From: Lacihabitans soyangensis | GTDB taxonomy: Bacteria; Bacteroidota; Bacteroidia; Cytophagales; Spirosomataceae | NCBI RefSeq assembly: GCF_024343775.1 | Contig: NZ_RJUF01000004.1 | Span: 1-64,000, forward strand | Direction of reading: 5' to 3' | Length of the DNA stretch: 64,000 bases | The notes under the pieces: model-generated | The model's input: only the letters and a program-made list of their open reading frames with translations | The model's database searches: none | What the model was told of the DNA's origin: nothing | Shown: one piece after another, positions 14,831 to 23,750 of the stretch | Numbering within the stretch: the stretch's first letter is position 1 | Layout: every line of letters starts with the position of its first letter | Made by a program: the position numbers and the translations under genes

Positions 14831-17209
14831 CTATTTTACAAAATTAGCGTAAGTTTCACATTCCTTCAATACCATCTTTTGGTATTGGGTATTTTGATAG
14901 TTCTTCCATAATTTGGTGAAGAAAGTCCTATATTTCGACAATTCGTTTTTCCGCATTTTTGCGGTATATGCTTCTTCCTGAGCATAATCATCTGGTCTCT
15001 CAGAATAATATTTCACCAAATACTGATTACGCTCGCAAAGTGCACCAGCATAGCATATTTTAGCCGCCAACTCTTGATCGGGATTAAGTGACAGTGCCTT
15101 TTCGAACGCTTTTCTGGCATTTTCGGTAAGATAATAATCTGATTTTAATTCATCATTGTACTCAAGGTCTGCTGTACTTTTGCCTCTCTGAGTCAATATC
15201 CAAGCTTGTCCGTAATAACTTAAATTATAAAGCCCTTTACCGTAGGCATACCAGTCTTCGGCTGAAGCATTTTTTTCGTTCGTCTTGGACTGTAAAACGG
15301 CTAATTTACTTACAAAATTTGCAGGCGAATCCTTCGCTCCAGATTTACCCAAATTGATGTCTTTGGCTTCACTCTCAAAATTTTCGGCAAAACCATTATT
15401 TGTAAGGGTCAAAGCCGAAACAAGTTTAAAAGTTTCTGATGCTTCAGCAAATTTTGACTCAGAAACTTGTCTTCTTGCCAGGGCTAGATTCATGTAATCG
15501 GCCTTTAAATTCGACAATTCAACGAGCTTTTTATCATTGATATTCAAGTCTTTCCTTTGAGTAAAAGCTATTAGTTTATGTAAGAAATCTGACGAACAAG
15601 TGTCTATCAAAGCATTGTGACTAGTACCTATTTGGTAGCCTCTGCCATAATCAGAACCCGCCGCGATACTGTGGGCCAGAAATGCCTTTACAAAATTTCC
15701 TTGCCCACCATCCGAATTGTCGGAACATGACCAAAACCACCCACTTTTCTTTTCTTCCTTCTTATTGGCGTAATAATTGGCCAATGTTTCGCTCATTTTC
15801 AGAAGCAAATTGTTGTCCCGATATTCTTTGATGTCAGTAAAAGTGGCCACCGTATTTAACATTTTTTGTTCTGTCTCATCTGATGGTGTTTTATCCATCA
15901 TCTCGAAAGTCAGAAATTCTACTTGTTTTTTCAGTTTGACATTTCCATCTACTTTTATGCCATTTAATAATTCCAATGCAGCTTTTGTATCGTTTTTGAG
16001 GTATAGGAAATAGGCAGTCGATAAGTTCCAAAACTGAGGATTTTCCACTTTTCCGTCAGAATTCAATTTTTCAGAAAAACTCAATAATTTTTCTAAATAT
16101 GTCTCTCCTTTTTTGTGTTGAGCATCTACTTTGGCTTGGTCAATTTTATAATTATCGTCGTAATAATTATCGAAATTACCGTAAACTGTGCTGTTTTTGT
16201 CAGCAAAAAATGCCATTTCGTTCTTGTTAATTTCCCTTGCAAAAACCAACTCCAATAGTGGGTGTTTAGGGTTCAAATCATACATTTTCTCCAAAATATC
16301 AAGTCCGTCCTGAAGTGGCTGGATTCCTTGCAAAGCCAAGACATTGGCTTTTTCGTCACTTTTTGTAGCGAGTTCAAGTGCTTCTGCAAAAAACTTAGGA
16401 CTGATTCTTCTGACACTTAAATCTGCTGCAAATCGTCTAGATGGACAATCATTAAAAATCTGAGCAAACATTAATACTGCATTGGCGGTATCTCCAAGAG
16501 CCATAGTAGCTCCCGCTACCCTACTTTTGGACCAATCAGAAATGAACGACTTTCGTTTTATGGCACGAGAATTTGCCGCAAAATCGTCAATAAGGTTATC
16601 GTACCTACCGATTTCGCCACTTAGCTTAATTTTCTGAAAAAGATATCTTTCCTTAAGAAAATCATTTGTGGCATTTTGAAATCCTTCTTGAGCCTTATCT
16701 ATCAAATCCACAATTTTGAGCGAATCGACTGCAGGACTCTCCTCCCAATAGTTTACTTTGTGCGGAGTGGCGGACTCAGCCTCTTGAGCAAAAACTAGAT
16801 AAAGACTCGCTGCTTTGTCAAAAGCCGAAACTTTTGAAGCCAACAAACTCAATTTGGACTCGCCGTACAAGGAAGACTTTATCACATCTCTAGAAACCTT
16901 AGACTTTAAATAAGCCTCCCATGCATTTATATTTTCCGTTTCCTCTACTGTTTCGGCTTTTGGAGACGGAGTTTCTTCATAAAAATACGGCTCTTCGTTC
17001 AGGAAATTCGTCGAAAAATAATAGGGCTTGGTAGCCGCTGGCGTATTGGCGTTTTCGGGGTAAAACAACGAAAAGTACTCCGCATAGTCCATAGGACTTG
17101 GGCCACACGCCAATATGGCCATAACCGCACACAACTTTATGAAAGTTTTAGTTTTGGGAGAAAAACTCCTGAATTTGTTCTTGATTGTAGTTTGAAAGGC
17201 TTTTTTCAT
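14831..17209 (-). CDS. Large lipoprotein of unknown function (792 aa)
   Basis: I do not recognise a characterised family. An N-terminal lipoprotein signal is visible: KTKTFIKLCAVMAILAC with a LAC lipobox (Cys at about residue 35) followed by GPSPMDYAEYFSLFYPEN. The basic pre-region is unusually long (about 22 residues), but starting at the internal Met30 would destroy the signal, so the first ATG is kept. It overlaps the upstream gene by 62 bases. The rest is largely helical with TPR-like hairpins, for example AIAFAEALELATKSDEKANVLALQ-type helices near 270-290 and LSLNPDQELAAKICYAGALCER near 730. It probably works on the periplasmic face of the outer membrane together with its operon partners. 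Confidence 0.75.
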   Translation of the reverse strand: MKKAFQTTIKNKFRSFSPKTKTFIKLCAVMAILACGPSPMDYAEYFSLFYPENANTPAATKPYYFSTNFLNEEPYFYEETPSPKAETVEETENINAWEAYLKSKVSRDVIKSSLYGESKLSLLASKVSAFDKAASLYLVFAQEAESATPHKVNYWEESPAVDSLKIVDLIDKAQEGFQNATNDFLKERYLFQKIKLSGEIGRYDNLIDDFAANSRAIKRKSFISDWSKSRVAGATMALGDTANAVLMFAQIFNDCPSRRFAADLSVRRISPKFFAEALELATKSDEKANVLALQGIQPLQDGLDILEKMYDLNPKHPLLELVFAREINKNEMAFFADKNSTVYGNFDNYYDDNYKIDQAKVDAQHKKGETYLEKLLSFSEKLNSDGKVENPQFWNLSTAYFLYLKNDTKAALELLNGIKVDGNVKLKKQVEFLTFEMMDKTPSDETEQKMLNTVATFTDIKEYRDNNLLLKMSETLANYYANKKEEKKSGWFWSCSDNSDGGQGNFVKAFLAHSIAAGSDYGRGYQIGTSHNALIDTCSSDFLHKLIAFTQRKDLNINDKKLVELSNLKADYMNLALARRQVSESKFAEASETFKLVSALTLTNNGFAENFESEAKDINLGKSGAKDSPANFVSKLAVLQSKTNEKNASAEDWYAYGKGLYNLSYYGQAWILTQRGKSTADLEYNDELKSDYYLTENARKAFEKALSLNPDQELAAKICYAGALCERNQYLVKYYSERPDDYAQEEAYTAKMRKNELSKYRTFFTKLWKNYQNTQYQKMVLKECETYANFVK

Positions 17210-18158
17210 CTAAATGATAAAGAATTATGGTAGTTTTTAAGGCTTTTGTTTTTTGTAAAATTCTATTTTTGGTCTTGTTTACTTTTTCAAATTCTGAGTT
17301 CTCAAATTTCAAAATATCGTTTTCTCGAAACGAAATATTCTTGAACTGAACGTCCTTTTTACACAAAAATTGATTTTCTGTTTTTGTTTTTTCAAAGGCC
17401 GCATTGGCTTCAATTTCACTAAGCGTACAATTTTTTATAAAAGTATAGAAAATCCCATTTCTATAAGCCAAAACTTGTTGAAAAAACGTAAAAGCAAAAT
17501 TCAAATTTAACGGATATTCAGAGAGATTGTCCAAATAATTCATAGTTGTTTGGGCATCAAAAAGCGAATTTTCCAAGGTCAACTTTCGCCAATCTCCTGT
17601 ATTATAAAGCATCAAAACACCTTCATCAACAGGTGGAATACCCGTTTTTTTATAAAATTTAATTTGGTGCAAACGAATGGTGGCTGAGTACTTCATATCT
17701 TTTGGCGACTTCTCATTTATTTTCTCCAAAAAGAAAAAATACTTGCTTTTTGTGCTTAGGGTCCAGTCGCAATCGAACTGAATTTCTTTATGTGCATTTG
17801 ATATTTTATTGATTTGGCCCAATACATTGGCCGATAAATCCTCGATTTGCTCAAACTTCAACCTTTCAAAAACGCGGTTGGTTATAAAGACAGTGGGTAC
17901 AATTTCTTGATTTACCTTAGTTCTGATAGAAACAATTCCTTTCGGAATAGCCTCATTTTGAAGCATATCCACATCAAAAAATCTCAAATAAATCTTTTCG
18001 ATTTTATTCTCTTCCAAAAACGCCTTTTCTTTTTTACTTAACTCAAAATTAGTCTTCCAAAAATACACTGCTCGGCCTAAATCTTTAGGCCTATTTTCAG
18101 ATTTGCAACCACCTAAAAATAAGACTAAAAATAAGAAATAAATCCTTGTCAAATTCAT
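17148..18158 (-). CDS. Lipoprotein, predicted TIM-barrel-like, unknown function (336 aa)
   Basis: The signal peptide MNLTRIYFLFLVLFLGGC has a lipobox LGGC (Cys18). The mature part contains motifs I associate with a widespread uncharacterised Bacteroidota family: VYFWKTNFELSKKEKAFL, KIYLRFFDVD, VPTVFITN, IQFDCDWTLSTKSKYFFF, ATIRLHQIKFYKKTGIPP, VDEGVLMLYNTGDW. The succession of strand-ending charged residues is consistent with a TIM barrel related to glycoside hydrolases, with acidic candidates in FFDVD and DCDW; catalytic activity is inference. It overlaps the large lipoprotein gene by 62 bases and heads a three-gene operon. A candidate promoter lies about 65-95 bases upstream. Confidence 0.8.
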   Translation of the reverse strand: MNLTRIYFLFLVLFLGGCKSENRPKDLGRAVYFWKTNFELSKKEKAFLEENKIEKIYLRFFDVDMLQNEAIPKGIVSIRTKVNQEIVPTVFITNRVFERLKFEQIEDLSANVLGQINKISNAHKEIQFDCDWTLSTKSKYFFFLEKINEKSPKDMKYSATIRLHQIKFYKKTGIPPVDEGVLMLYNTGDWRKLTLENSLFDAQTTMNYLDNLSEYPLNLNFAFTFFQQVLAYRNGIFYTFIKNCTLSEIEANAAFEKTKTENQFLCKKDVQFKNISFRENDILKFENSEFEKVNKTKNRILQKTKALKTTIILYHLDEKSLSNYNQEQIQEFFSQN

Positions 18159-18220
18159 AAAATCCGTGTTCTATCAAAATTCAGGTCAATGCACAAAAGC
18201 CTTAAATTCTGTGTTCACCA

Positions 18221-18255
18221 CAAACCTAAATCAAAAAAATAAGGTTTATCCAAAA
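18221..18255 (-). promoter_or_regulatory. Candidate Bacteroidota promoter of the lipoprotein operon
   Basis: On the minus strand TTTTG (18255-18251) is followed after 22 bases by TAGGTTTG (18228-18221), matching the TTTG / TAnnTTTG primary sigma consensus of this phylum. It would give a leader of about 55 bases before the ATG at 18158. Confidence 0.4.
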
Positions 18256-18264
18256 TTCCTTTTC

Positions 18265-18272
18265 TAATTTTG
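18265..18272 (+). promoter_or_regulatory. Candidate -7 box of the ABC exporter gene
   Basis: TAATTTTG fits TAnnTTTG and lies 6 bases before the ATG at 18279, implying an almost leaderless mRNA. No good -33 box is seen, so support is weak. Confidence 0.25.
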
Positions 18273-18278
18273 CCAACA

Positions 18279-20105
18279 ATGAATATATATTTCAAAATAT
18301 TAAAATACGCAGGTAACCTTCAAAACTTTGTAGTTCCTTTTGTATTTACTTCTCTTATCGCTGGAGTTTTTGGCGTATTAAACTTGGTTTTACTAAAGCC
18401 TTTGCTTGATGTACTTTTTGGACAAGTAGCTGATAGTGTGATTGTTGAAATGGCCAACAAAAAACCAGAAACCTATCAAATATTAGACTGGTATCAGAAA
18501 TATTTTACTGAAGCTATACTTTCAGATGGCAAACTCGGTGGGTTAAAATTTGTCTGTTTTACCATTTTAGGCGTCAGTTTTGTGGCCAATGTTTCAAGAT
18601 ATTTTAGTTTGAGATTATTGGAGAGATTCAAAACCAACATGGTGGCCAACCTTCGTCAGGCGGTTTTTGAGCATACTTTACAGTTGCATTTGAGTTTCTA
18701 TTCAAATGAAAAAAAAGGCGAACTCATCTCTAGAATTACAACAGATGTACAGGAAGTTGAAAATTCGATAGCCAATTCCTTCTCAGCGGCCATCAAAGAA
18801 TTCATACTTTTGGCGGCTTACTTGGTGGCTCTTTTTTATATTTCATGGAAACTCACACTGTTTTCATTGATTGTAATTCCTGTTACTGGGGCCTTTCTTG
18901 GAATTGTACTGAAAAGAATGCGACACAATGCTGGCGACAGTCAACAACGGCTGAGCAACCTCATCAGTATAATGGACGAAGCTTTCGGCAGTATGCGTGT
19001 AGTGAAGGCATTTCTGGCCGAAGCCTTTATTTCCAAAAGGTTTTTTGAACAAAACACAGCTTACCGAAAGTCGATGTTTGCCTATGCCTCAAAAAGAGAA
19101 ATGGCCAATCCATTTTCAGAATTCATCGGCATAAGCATGGTGGCCTCCTTACTTTATTTTGGTGGCAGCCTGATTTTAGAAGGAACTGGGTCTCTTACTG
19201 CCTCAACATTTATATCTTATATCGCCATATTTTCTCAAGTCATCAGACCAGCCAAAGAAATATCTCAAGCCATCAGCACCGCTCAAAGGGGTTTAGCATC
19301 CGGCCAAAGAGTAATGGAATTGATTAACCAAAAGGCGGATATTGTGGATGATAAAGATGCTACGGTTTTAGAGAGTTTTAACTCCAAAATAGAATTCAAA
19401 AATGTTGGATTTTCTTATATTGAAGACAAAGAAATACTGAAAAATATCAGTCTAGAAATAAAGAAAGGGCAAACTGTGGCCTTAGTTGGGGCTTCAGGAG
19501 GAGGTAAATCTACCATAGCCGACTTGTTGATAAGGTTTTATGACGTGCAAAAAGGCGAGATTTTGTTAGACACCCAAAATATCAAAAATATAAGCCAGAA
19601 AAGTCTAAGAGAACATATTGGAGTGGTTACCCAAGAACCAATGCTTTACAATGATTCCATTTTAAATAACATAGCCTTTGGAAGAAATGCGGGTTTGGAA
19701 GAAATTCAGAACGCCGCTAAAATTGCAAACGCACACGAATTTATCATGAATCAACCCGAAGGATACGAAACCAATATCGGCGACCGAGGTACAAAACTTT
19801 CGGGCGGGCAAAAACAACGTCTTTCGATAGCCCGAGCCATTTTGCAAAATCCGCCCATACTAATCCTAGATGAAGCTACCTCAGCCCTCGATACAGAATC
19901 CGAAAAACTGGTACAAGATGCCTTGGCGAATTTGATGAAAAACAGAACTTCGTTAGTGATAGCTCACAGGCTCAGTACCATTCAAAATGCGGACAAAATC
20001 TATGTTATTCAAAACGGTGAAGTGGTGGAGCAAGGCACGCATCAAAGTCTTTTCGATGAAGAAAACGGATATTATCGAAAATTGGTGACTATGCAGGGGT
20101 TGTGA
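18279..20105 (+). CDS. ABC transporter, fused permease/ATPase (MsbA-like)
   Basis: A 608-aa half-transporter that would dimerise to export lipids, glycolipids or drugs across the inner membrane. Residues about 1-330 form the six-helix type I exporter domain (spans around VPFVFTSLIAGVFGVLNLVLL, FILLAAYLVALFYI, FSLIVIPVTGAFLGIV), and the C-terminal ATPase has Walker A GASGGGKST, the Q-loop VTQEPMLYNDS, signature LSGGQ, Walker B ILILDEATSALD and the switch His in VIAHRLSTI. The ATG at 18279 is chosen over a TTG nine bases upstream. It diverges from the lipoprotein operon and is convergent with the HepT gene, with two bases between stops. MsbA is the best analogy, but the substrate is not determined. 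Confidence 0.9.
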   Translation: MNIYFKILKYAGNLQNFVVPFVFTSLIAGVFGVLNLVLLKPLLDVLFGQVADSVIVEMANKKPETYQILDWYQKYFTEAILSDGKLGGLKFVCFTILGVSFVANVSRYFSLRLLERFKTNMVANLRQAVFEHTLQLHLSFYSNEKKGELISRITTDVQEVENSIANSFSAAIKEFILLAAYLVALFYISWKLTLFSLIVIPVTGAFLGIVLKRMRHNAGDSQQRLSNLISIMDEAFGSMRVVKAFLAEAFISKRFFEQNTAYRKSMFAYASKREMANPFSEFIGISMVASLLYFGGSLILEGTGSLTASTFISYIAIFSQVIRPAKEISQAISTAQRGLASGQRVMELINQKADIVDDKDATVLESFNSKIEFKNVGFSYIEDKEILKNISLEIKKGQTVALVGASGGGKSTIADLLIRFYDVQKGEILLDTQNIKNISQKSLREHIGVVTQEPMLYNDSILNNIAFGRNAGLEEIQNAAKIANAHEFIMNQPEGYETNIGDRGTKLSGGQKQRLSIARAILQNPPILILDEATSALDTESEKLVQDALANLMKNRTSLVIAHRLSTIQNADKIYVIQNGEVVEQGTHQSLFDEENGYYRKLVTMQGL

Positions 20106-20107
20106 GA

Positions 20108-20449
20108 TTAGTTTTCTCCAACAAGTTTCTCCACATCTATTTTTAAAATAGGCAAATATTTAGTAACAATACTCCAAATCAGAACATCTGAAACTGAATC
20201 GTAACCATGAATTATGCGATTTCGAGCATCAACTATATTTCTAGAATAAGATATTTCTATTTCATCATTTGCCTTTAAAATCCTATTCATTGCCTCCCCT
20301 ATGATCTCAATATTTCTTTCTGTGGCTCTTTTTGTTCTGACGTCCTTGAGGTAAAAGTCAAAATTAGATTCTATATCAATCATGAAACCATCAATCTCCA
20401 TGATTGCATTCAAAATGTCATACAGCCAAGTTTTTATGTCATCTTGCAT
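20108..20449 (-). CDS. hepT: HepT-like HEPN toxin (DUF86)
   Basis: A 113-aa HEPN-domain protein with the complete RX4HXY active-site motif: Arg76, His81 and Tyr83 in RNRIIHGY. HEPN proteins of this class are RNases or tRNA-targeting toxins, and the motif tyrosine is the known site of AMP addition by the partner MntA in studied systems. The helical body (WLYDILNAIMEIDGFM, RNIEIIGEAMNRIL) is normal length. It overlaps the MntA gene by 11 bases and follows it, the usual order for this module. Confidence 0.92.
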   Translation of the reverse strand: MQDDIKTWLYDILNAIMEIDGFMIDIESNFDFYLKDVRTKRATERNIEIIGEAMNRILKANDEIEISYSRNIVDARNRIIHGYDSVSDVLIWSIVTKYLPILKIDVEKLVGEN

Positions 20450-20741
20450 AAATTAGCTTTTTTTGAATTTCTAAGGTTTTCCGAAAAAAAGGGTTTTTTA
20501 TTCCTTTTTCCTCCAACAAATCGATTGGCCTATTAAACAAATCTTGCAGAGAAAACTTCAAATTAAAATAATTATCTGCATACTCTTGGAAGTTCAAATT
20601 TTCAAAATCAACAACTAAATCTACATCACTTGCATCTTTAAAATTCTCTGTTAAAATAGAACCAAAAGCATAGAGAGTCTTGACTTTGTGATTGACACAA
20701 AGCTGCTGTATATCAAGAGAATATTCATCTAATGCACTCAT
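20439..20741 (-). CDS. mntA: MntA-like minimal nucleotidyltransferase antitoxin
   Basis: A 100-aa MNT-domain protein. The nucleotidyltransferase signature GSX10DXD is intact: Gly27-Ser28 then Asp39 and Asp41 (SDVDLVVDF). In characterised HepT/MntA pairs the MNT protein neutralises the toxin by adding AMP residues to the HEPN tyrosine. The C-terminal part (FSLQDLFNRPIDLLEEKGI, FFRKTLE) is typical. It lies 34 bases downstream of the DUF423 gene on the same strand and may be read through from it, or have its own promoter. Confidence 0.92.
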   Translation of the reverse strand: MSALDEYSLDIQQLCVNHKVKTLYAFGSILTENFKDASDVDLVVDFENLNFQEYADNYFNLKFSLQDLFNRPIDLLEEKGIKNPFFRKTLEIQKKLIYAR

Positions 20742-20775
20742 TTTGAAACTGTTTTTACAAAAATAACATATCTTA

Positions 20776-21147
20776 TCAACCTTTCAAAACACTCCAAAAT
20801 AGCAAGCCCCAGCCAATTACAAGCAAAGTACCGCCTATTGGAGCTACTGCTCCGAATACATTAATGCCCGTAAAACAAATTAAAAACAAACTACCTGAAA
20901 AAATCAAAGTACCCAAAAGGAAGGCATTTCCGCTCCAGTTGATGGTATTTCCAGGAAACTCTTTGCTCAAAATCCCAACCAACACCAAGGCTATGGCATG
21001 ATAAAACATATAACGCACCCCTGTTTCGAAGGTATCCGATCGGCCGGATGACTCTAACATTGCCTTCAAAGCATGAGCACCAAAAGCACCAATTGCCACA
21101 CCCAAAAGACCCAAAACCGAACCTGAAAGAAGAAAAAACTTATTCAT
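20776..21147 (-). CDS. DUF423 family small membrane protein
   Basis: A 123-aa inner-membrane protein with four hydrophobic spans (FLLSGSVLGLLGVAIGAFGA, MFYHAIALVLVGIL, AFLLGTLIFSGSLFLICF, APIGGTLLVIGWGLLFW). The AIGAFGAHALK segment with the conserved His is the hallmark of DUF423/YgdD. Function unknown in all organisms I know of. Monocistronic by appearance, with a 91-base AT-rich gap from the yggS gene upstream. Confidence 0.9.
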   Translation of the reverse strand: MNKFFLLSGSVLGLLGVAIGAFGAHALKAMLESSGRSDTFETGVRYMFYHAIALVLVGILSKEFPGNTINWSGNAFLLGTLIFSGSLFLICFTGINVFGAVAPIGGTLLVIGWGLLFWSVLKG

Positions 21148-21238
21148 AAATTGATTTTTTTAATATTTTGATTAAATCCAAAAATCGGAAACTAAAGATA
21201 TATTTAACATATTGATAATTAACAAATTATCACATTAA

Positions 21239-21904
21239 TTAACCTCGACTGCCAAAAATAGAACTGCCCACCCTTATCATCGTACTGCCTTCTTCCACCG
21301 CTAGCTGCCAGTCACCACTCATTCCCATTGAAATTTCGTCCAGTGAAAAATTATCCGCTTGAATGTTCCGAGTTTGTTCAAAAAGCTCTTTTAGGCTTCG
21401 AAATTCCTCTCGAATCAAATCCATATTGTCGGTAAAAGTACTCATACCCATCAAACCTTTTACTTTGATGTTTTTTAGCGACTTAAACTCCTCTGACTCC
21501 AGCATTTCTAGGTATTCAGCCTTATCCATGCCAGTTTTTGAATCCTCTTTAGCTATGTAAATTTGTATCAAACATTCAATAACACGCTCATTTCTCGCGG
21601 CTTGCTTATCTATCTCCTTCAAAAGCTTGAAACTGTCTACGGAGTGAATCAAATGCACAAAAGGAGCAATAGACTTGACCTTATTGGTTTGTAAATGCCC
21701 TATAAAATGCCATTCAATATCTTTGGGCAAGGCTTCGCATTTGTCAACTAACTCTTGCACATAGTTTTCTCCAAATGCTCTGAAGCCAATTTCATAGGCC
21801 TCCAAAAGCAATTCTTTTGGCTTAAACTTCGAAACAGCCACCAGTTTTACCCCGGCCGGAATTTGTTTTTTAAGATTTGTTATATTTTCCTGAACTTCCG
21901 TCAT
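21239..21904 (-). CDS. yggS: YggS-family PLP homeostasis protein
   Basis: A 221-aa pyridoxal phosphate-binding protein of the YggS/PLPBP family, which buffers PLP and affects amino-acid and vitamin B6 balance without known catalysis. The lysine that binds PLP is Lys26 in AVSKFKP; FGENYVQEL, WHFIGHLQTNK and GMSGDWQLAVEEGSTMIRVG are diagnostic family motifs in the right order. It overlaps pepT by 4 bases, placing it third in a coupled operon with the pyrophosphohydrolase-like gene and pepT. Confidence 0.95.
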   Translation of the reverse strand: MTEVQENITNLKKQIPAGVKLVAVSKFKPKELLLEAYEIGFRAFGENYVQELVDKCEALPKDIEWHFIGHLQTNKVKSIAPFVHLIHSVDSFKLLKEIDKQAARNERVIECLIQIYIAKEDSKTGMDKAEYLEMLESEEFKSLKNIKVKGLMGMSTFTDNMDLIREEFRSLKELFEQTRNIQADNFSLDEISMGMSGDWQLAVEEGSTMIRVGSSIFGSRG

Positions 21905-23151
21905 GCCTTTTCCTCATAAATTATGGCCAAATTTACAATAACTTCAGCCGCTTTGAGCATATCTTGTACTGAAACCCACTCTAATTTTGAATGAAAAGCA
22001 TGTTCTCCTGCAAAAATATTCGGGCAAGGTAAACCCATAAAAGATAACTTTGATCCGTCTGTTCCACCTCGTATGCTTTGCAACTTGGGTTCAATTCCCG
22101 CTCTTTTTATAGCTTGAATAGCATTTTCGGTCACCTGCGGATAATTGTCCAGAACGACTTTCATGTTCCGGTATTGTTCTTTCACCATAAACTCAAAGCT
22201 CGAGTTATCGTATTCTTTCAGCACATCTTCAACTATTTCTTTGAGCAGATTTTCTTTCTTCAAAAGTCCTGATTCATCAAAGTCTCTGACGATAAAACTC
22301 AGTTTACATAACTCCACATTTCCTTGAATATCAGTGGGATGAATAAATCCTTCTTTGCTTTCTGTCGTTTCAGGCGAAAGTATTTCTTTAGGCAAAGCTG
22401 CAATAATTTCAGCACCAATTTTAAGTGCATTTTGCATTTTTCCTTTGGCAAAACCAGGATGAGCACTCACACCATGAATCCTAATCTCCACACCATCTGC
22501 TGAAAAAGTTTCATTTTCAATAGAACCCAATGTTTCTCCATCCACCGTGTAACCAAAATCTGCATCCAATCGCTTCAAATCCACATTTTCAGTCCCTCTA
22601 CCCACTTCTTCATCTGGTGTGAAAAGAATTTTTATGTCGCCATGTTTAATTTCAGGATGCTTTGCTAAATATTCCAATGCGGTCATAATTGCAGCCAAAC
22701 CAGCTTTATTATCTGCACCCAAAAGTGTAGTTCCTGAGGCTGTGATGATGTCATTTCCAAGCTGATGTTTCAGGTCGGGATGTTCAGACATTCTGATAAC
22801 CTGAGAGTTATCATCTGGCAAAATCAAATCTTGCCCTTGATAATTTTCATGAATGATGGGTTTCACATTTTCACCCGAACAATCAGGCGAGGTGTCCATG
22901 TGAGAACAAAACATAATTTTAGGTACATCTGTCTTGGTAGAATTACGACTTAGGGTGGCATAAACTACCCCAAAATCATCCATTTCGGCATTTTGCAACC
23001 CAAATGCCTCCAACTCCTCCACCAAAATTCTTCCCAAATTCTTTTGTTTTTCAGTTGAGGGGCTACATTCACTTTCTGGATCAGACTGCGTGTCAATTTT
23101 AACATACCTCAGAAACCTATCGAGAAGTGCATCCTTTAGATTTATCATCAT
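21901..23151 (-). CDS. pepT: Peptidase T (tripeptide aminopeptidase)
   Basis: A 416-aa M20-family dinuclear zinc peptidase cleaving N-terminal residues from tripeptides in the cytoplasm. Metal-ligand motifs are in order: SHMDTSPD (first His/Asp), LLGADNKAGLAA (bridging Asp), FTPDEEVGRGTENVD (general base Glu and ligand Glu), DGETLGSIENETF, and the C-terminal AGEHAFHSKLEWV (last His). The RGGTDGSKLSFMG loop is typical of PepT. Length matches the family (about 408). Start at the first of two consecutive ATGs gives an ATGA overlap with the upstream gene; it also overlaps yggS, so all three are coupled. Confidence 0.96.
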   Translation of the reverse strand: MMINLKDALLDRFLRYVKIDTQSDPESECSPSTEKQKNLGRILVEELEAFGLQNAEMDDFGVVYATLSRNSTKTDVPKIMFCSHMDTSPDCSGENVKPIIHENYQGQDLILPDDNSQVIRMSEHPDLKHQLGNDIITASGTTLLGADNKAGLAAIMTALEYLAKHPEIKHGDIKILFTPDEEVGRGTENVDLKRLDADFGYTVDGETLGSIENETFSADGVEIRIHGVSAHPGFAKGKMQNALKIGAEIIAALPKEILSPETTESKEGFIHPTDIQGNVELCKLSFIVRDFDESGLLKKENLLKEIVEDVLKEYDNSSFEFMVKEQYRNMKVVLDNYPQVTENAIQAIKRAGIEPKLQSIRGGTDGSKLSFMGLPCPNIFAGEHAFHSKLEWVSVQDMLKAAEVIVNLAIIYEEKA

Positions 23152-23615
23152 TTTTCAAGAATAGATTTCAAATCAGCGGGAGAATAGTTAATATTCTTAA
23201 GCGTTTTGTTATCTGCTGTCCTATAAACCAAATATCTGTCCCCGTCTTTTTTATAATAGCATTCAAAACCTTTTTTGGTGTAATGCTCCACAGTAGCCTC
23301 CGCCTCTGCTACATTCGCACACGCTTTGCTCATATTTGACAGTTGCACCTCATCAAATAGCTCCTTGAATTTATCTCCCAAACCAAATTCTAAAACCGCT
23401 CCGGACAATACATATTGGATATCACAAAGGGCATCCGCAACCTCCACAATGTCATTATTTTTTATAGCCTCCGCCAGTTCTTTTAATTCCTCCGAAATAA
23501 GCTCAACCCTTAGCTCACAACGCTTCTGAGCAGGAATAATAGGTGTTTTTTCTATCGGATGGTGAAAAGTTCTGTGAAAATCAGCCACTTGATTTAAACA
23601 ATCGAGTTTGTCCAT
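23148..23615 (-). CDS. MazG/PRA-PH-like nucleoside triphosphate pyrophosphohydrolase
   Basis: A 155-aa all-alpha NTP pyrophosphatase-superfamily protein. The start ATG at 23615 (MDKLDCLNQVADFH) is preferred over the longer frame from 23684, which adds non-homologous residues. The core has the ELRVELISEELKELAEAI helix and VEVADALCDIQYVLSGA, which together carry the ExxE...ExxD metal-binding pattern of the fold. It may hydrolyse non-canonical nucleotides; the substrate is not known. First gene of the operon with pepT and yggS, overlapping pepT by ATGA. Confidence 0.85.
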   Translation of the reverse strand: MDKLDCLNQVADFHRTFHHPIEKTPIIPAQKRCELRVELISEELKELAEAIKNNDIVEVADALCDIQYVLSGAVLEFGLGDKFKELFDEVQLSNMSKACANVAEAEATVEHYTKKGFECYYKKDGDRYLVYRTADNKTLKNINYSPADLKSILEK

Positions 23616-23750
23616 TTTGTTTTTAATTATGATATTTGAAAAAATATTACCGTAAAATAAATATTCAATTGAATTATCTTGCAAAGTTGTTCAATTTTGA
23701 ATAATATTGCTAAAAATCTCGAAGTCAAATAAATCTTAATTCTTAAAATT

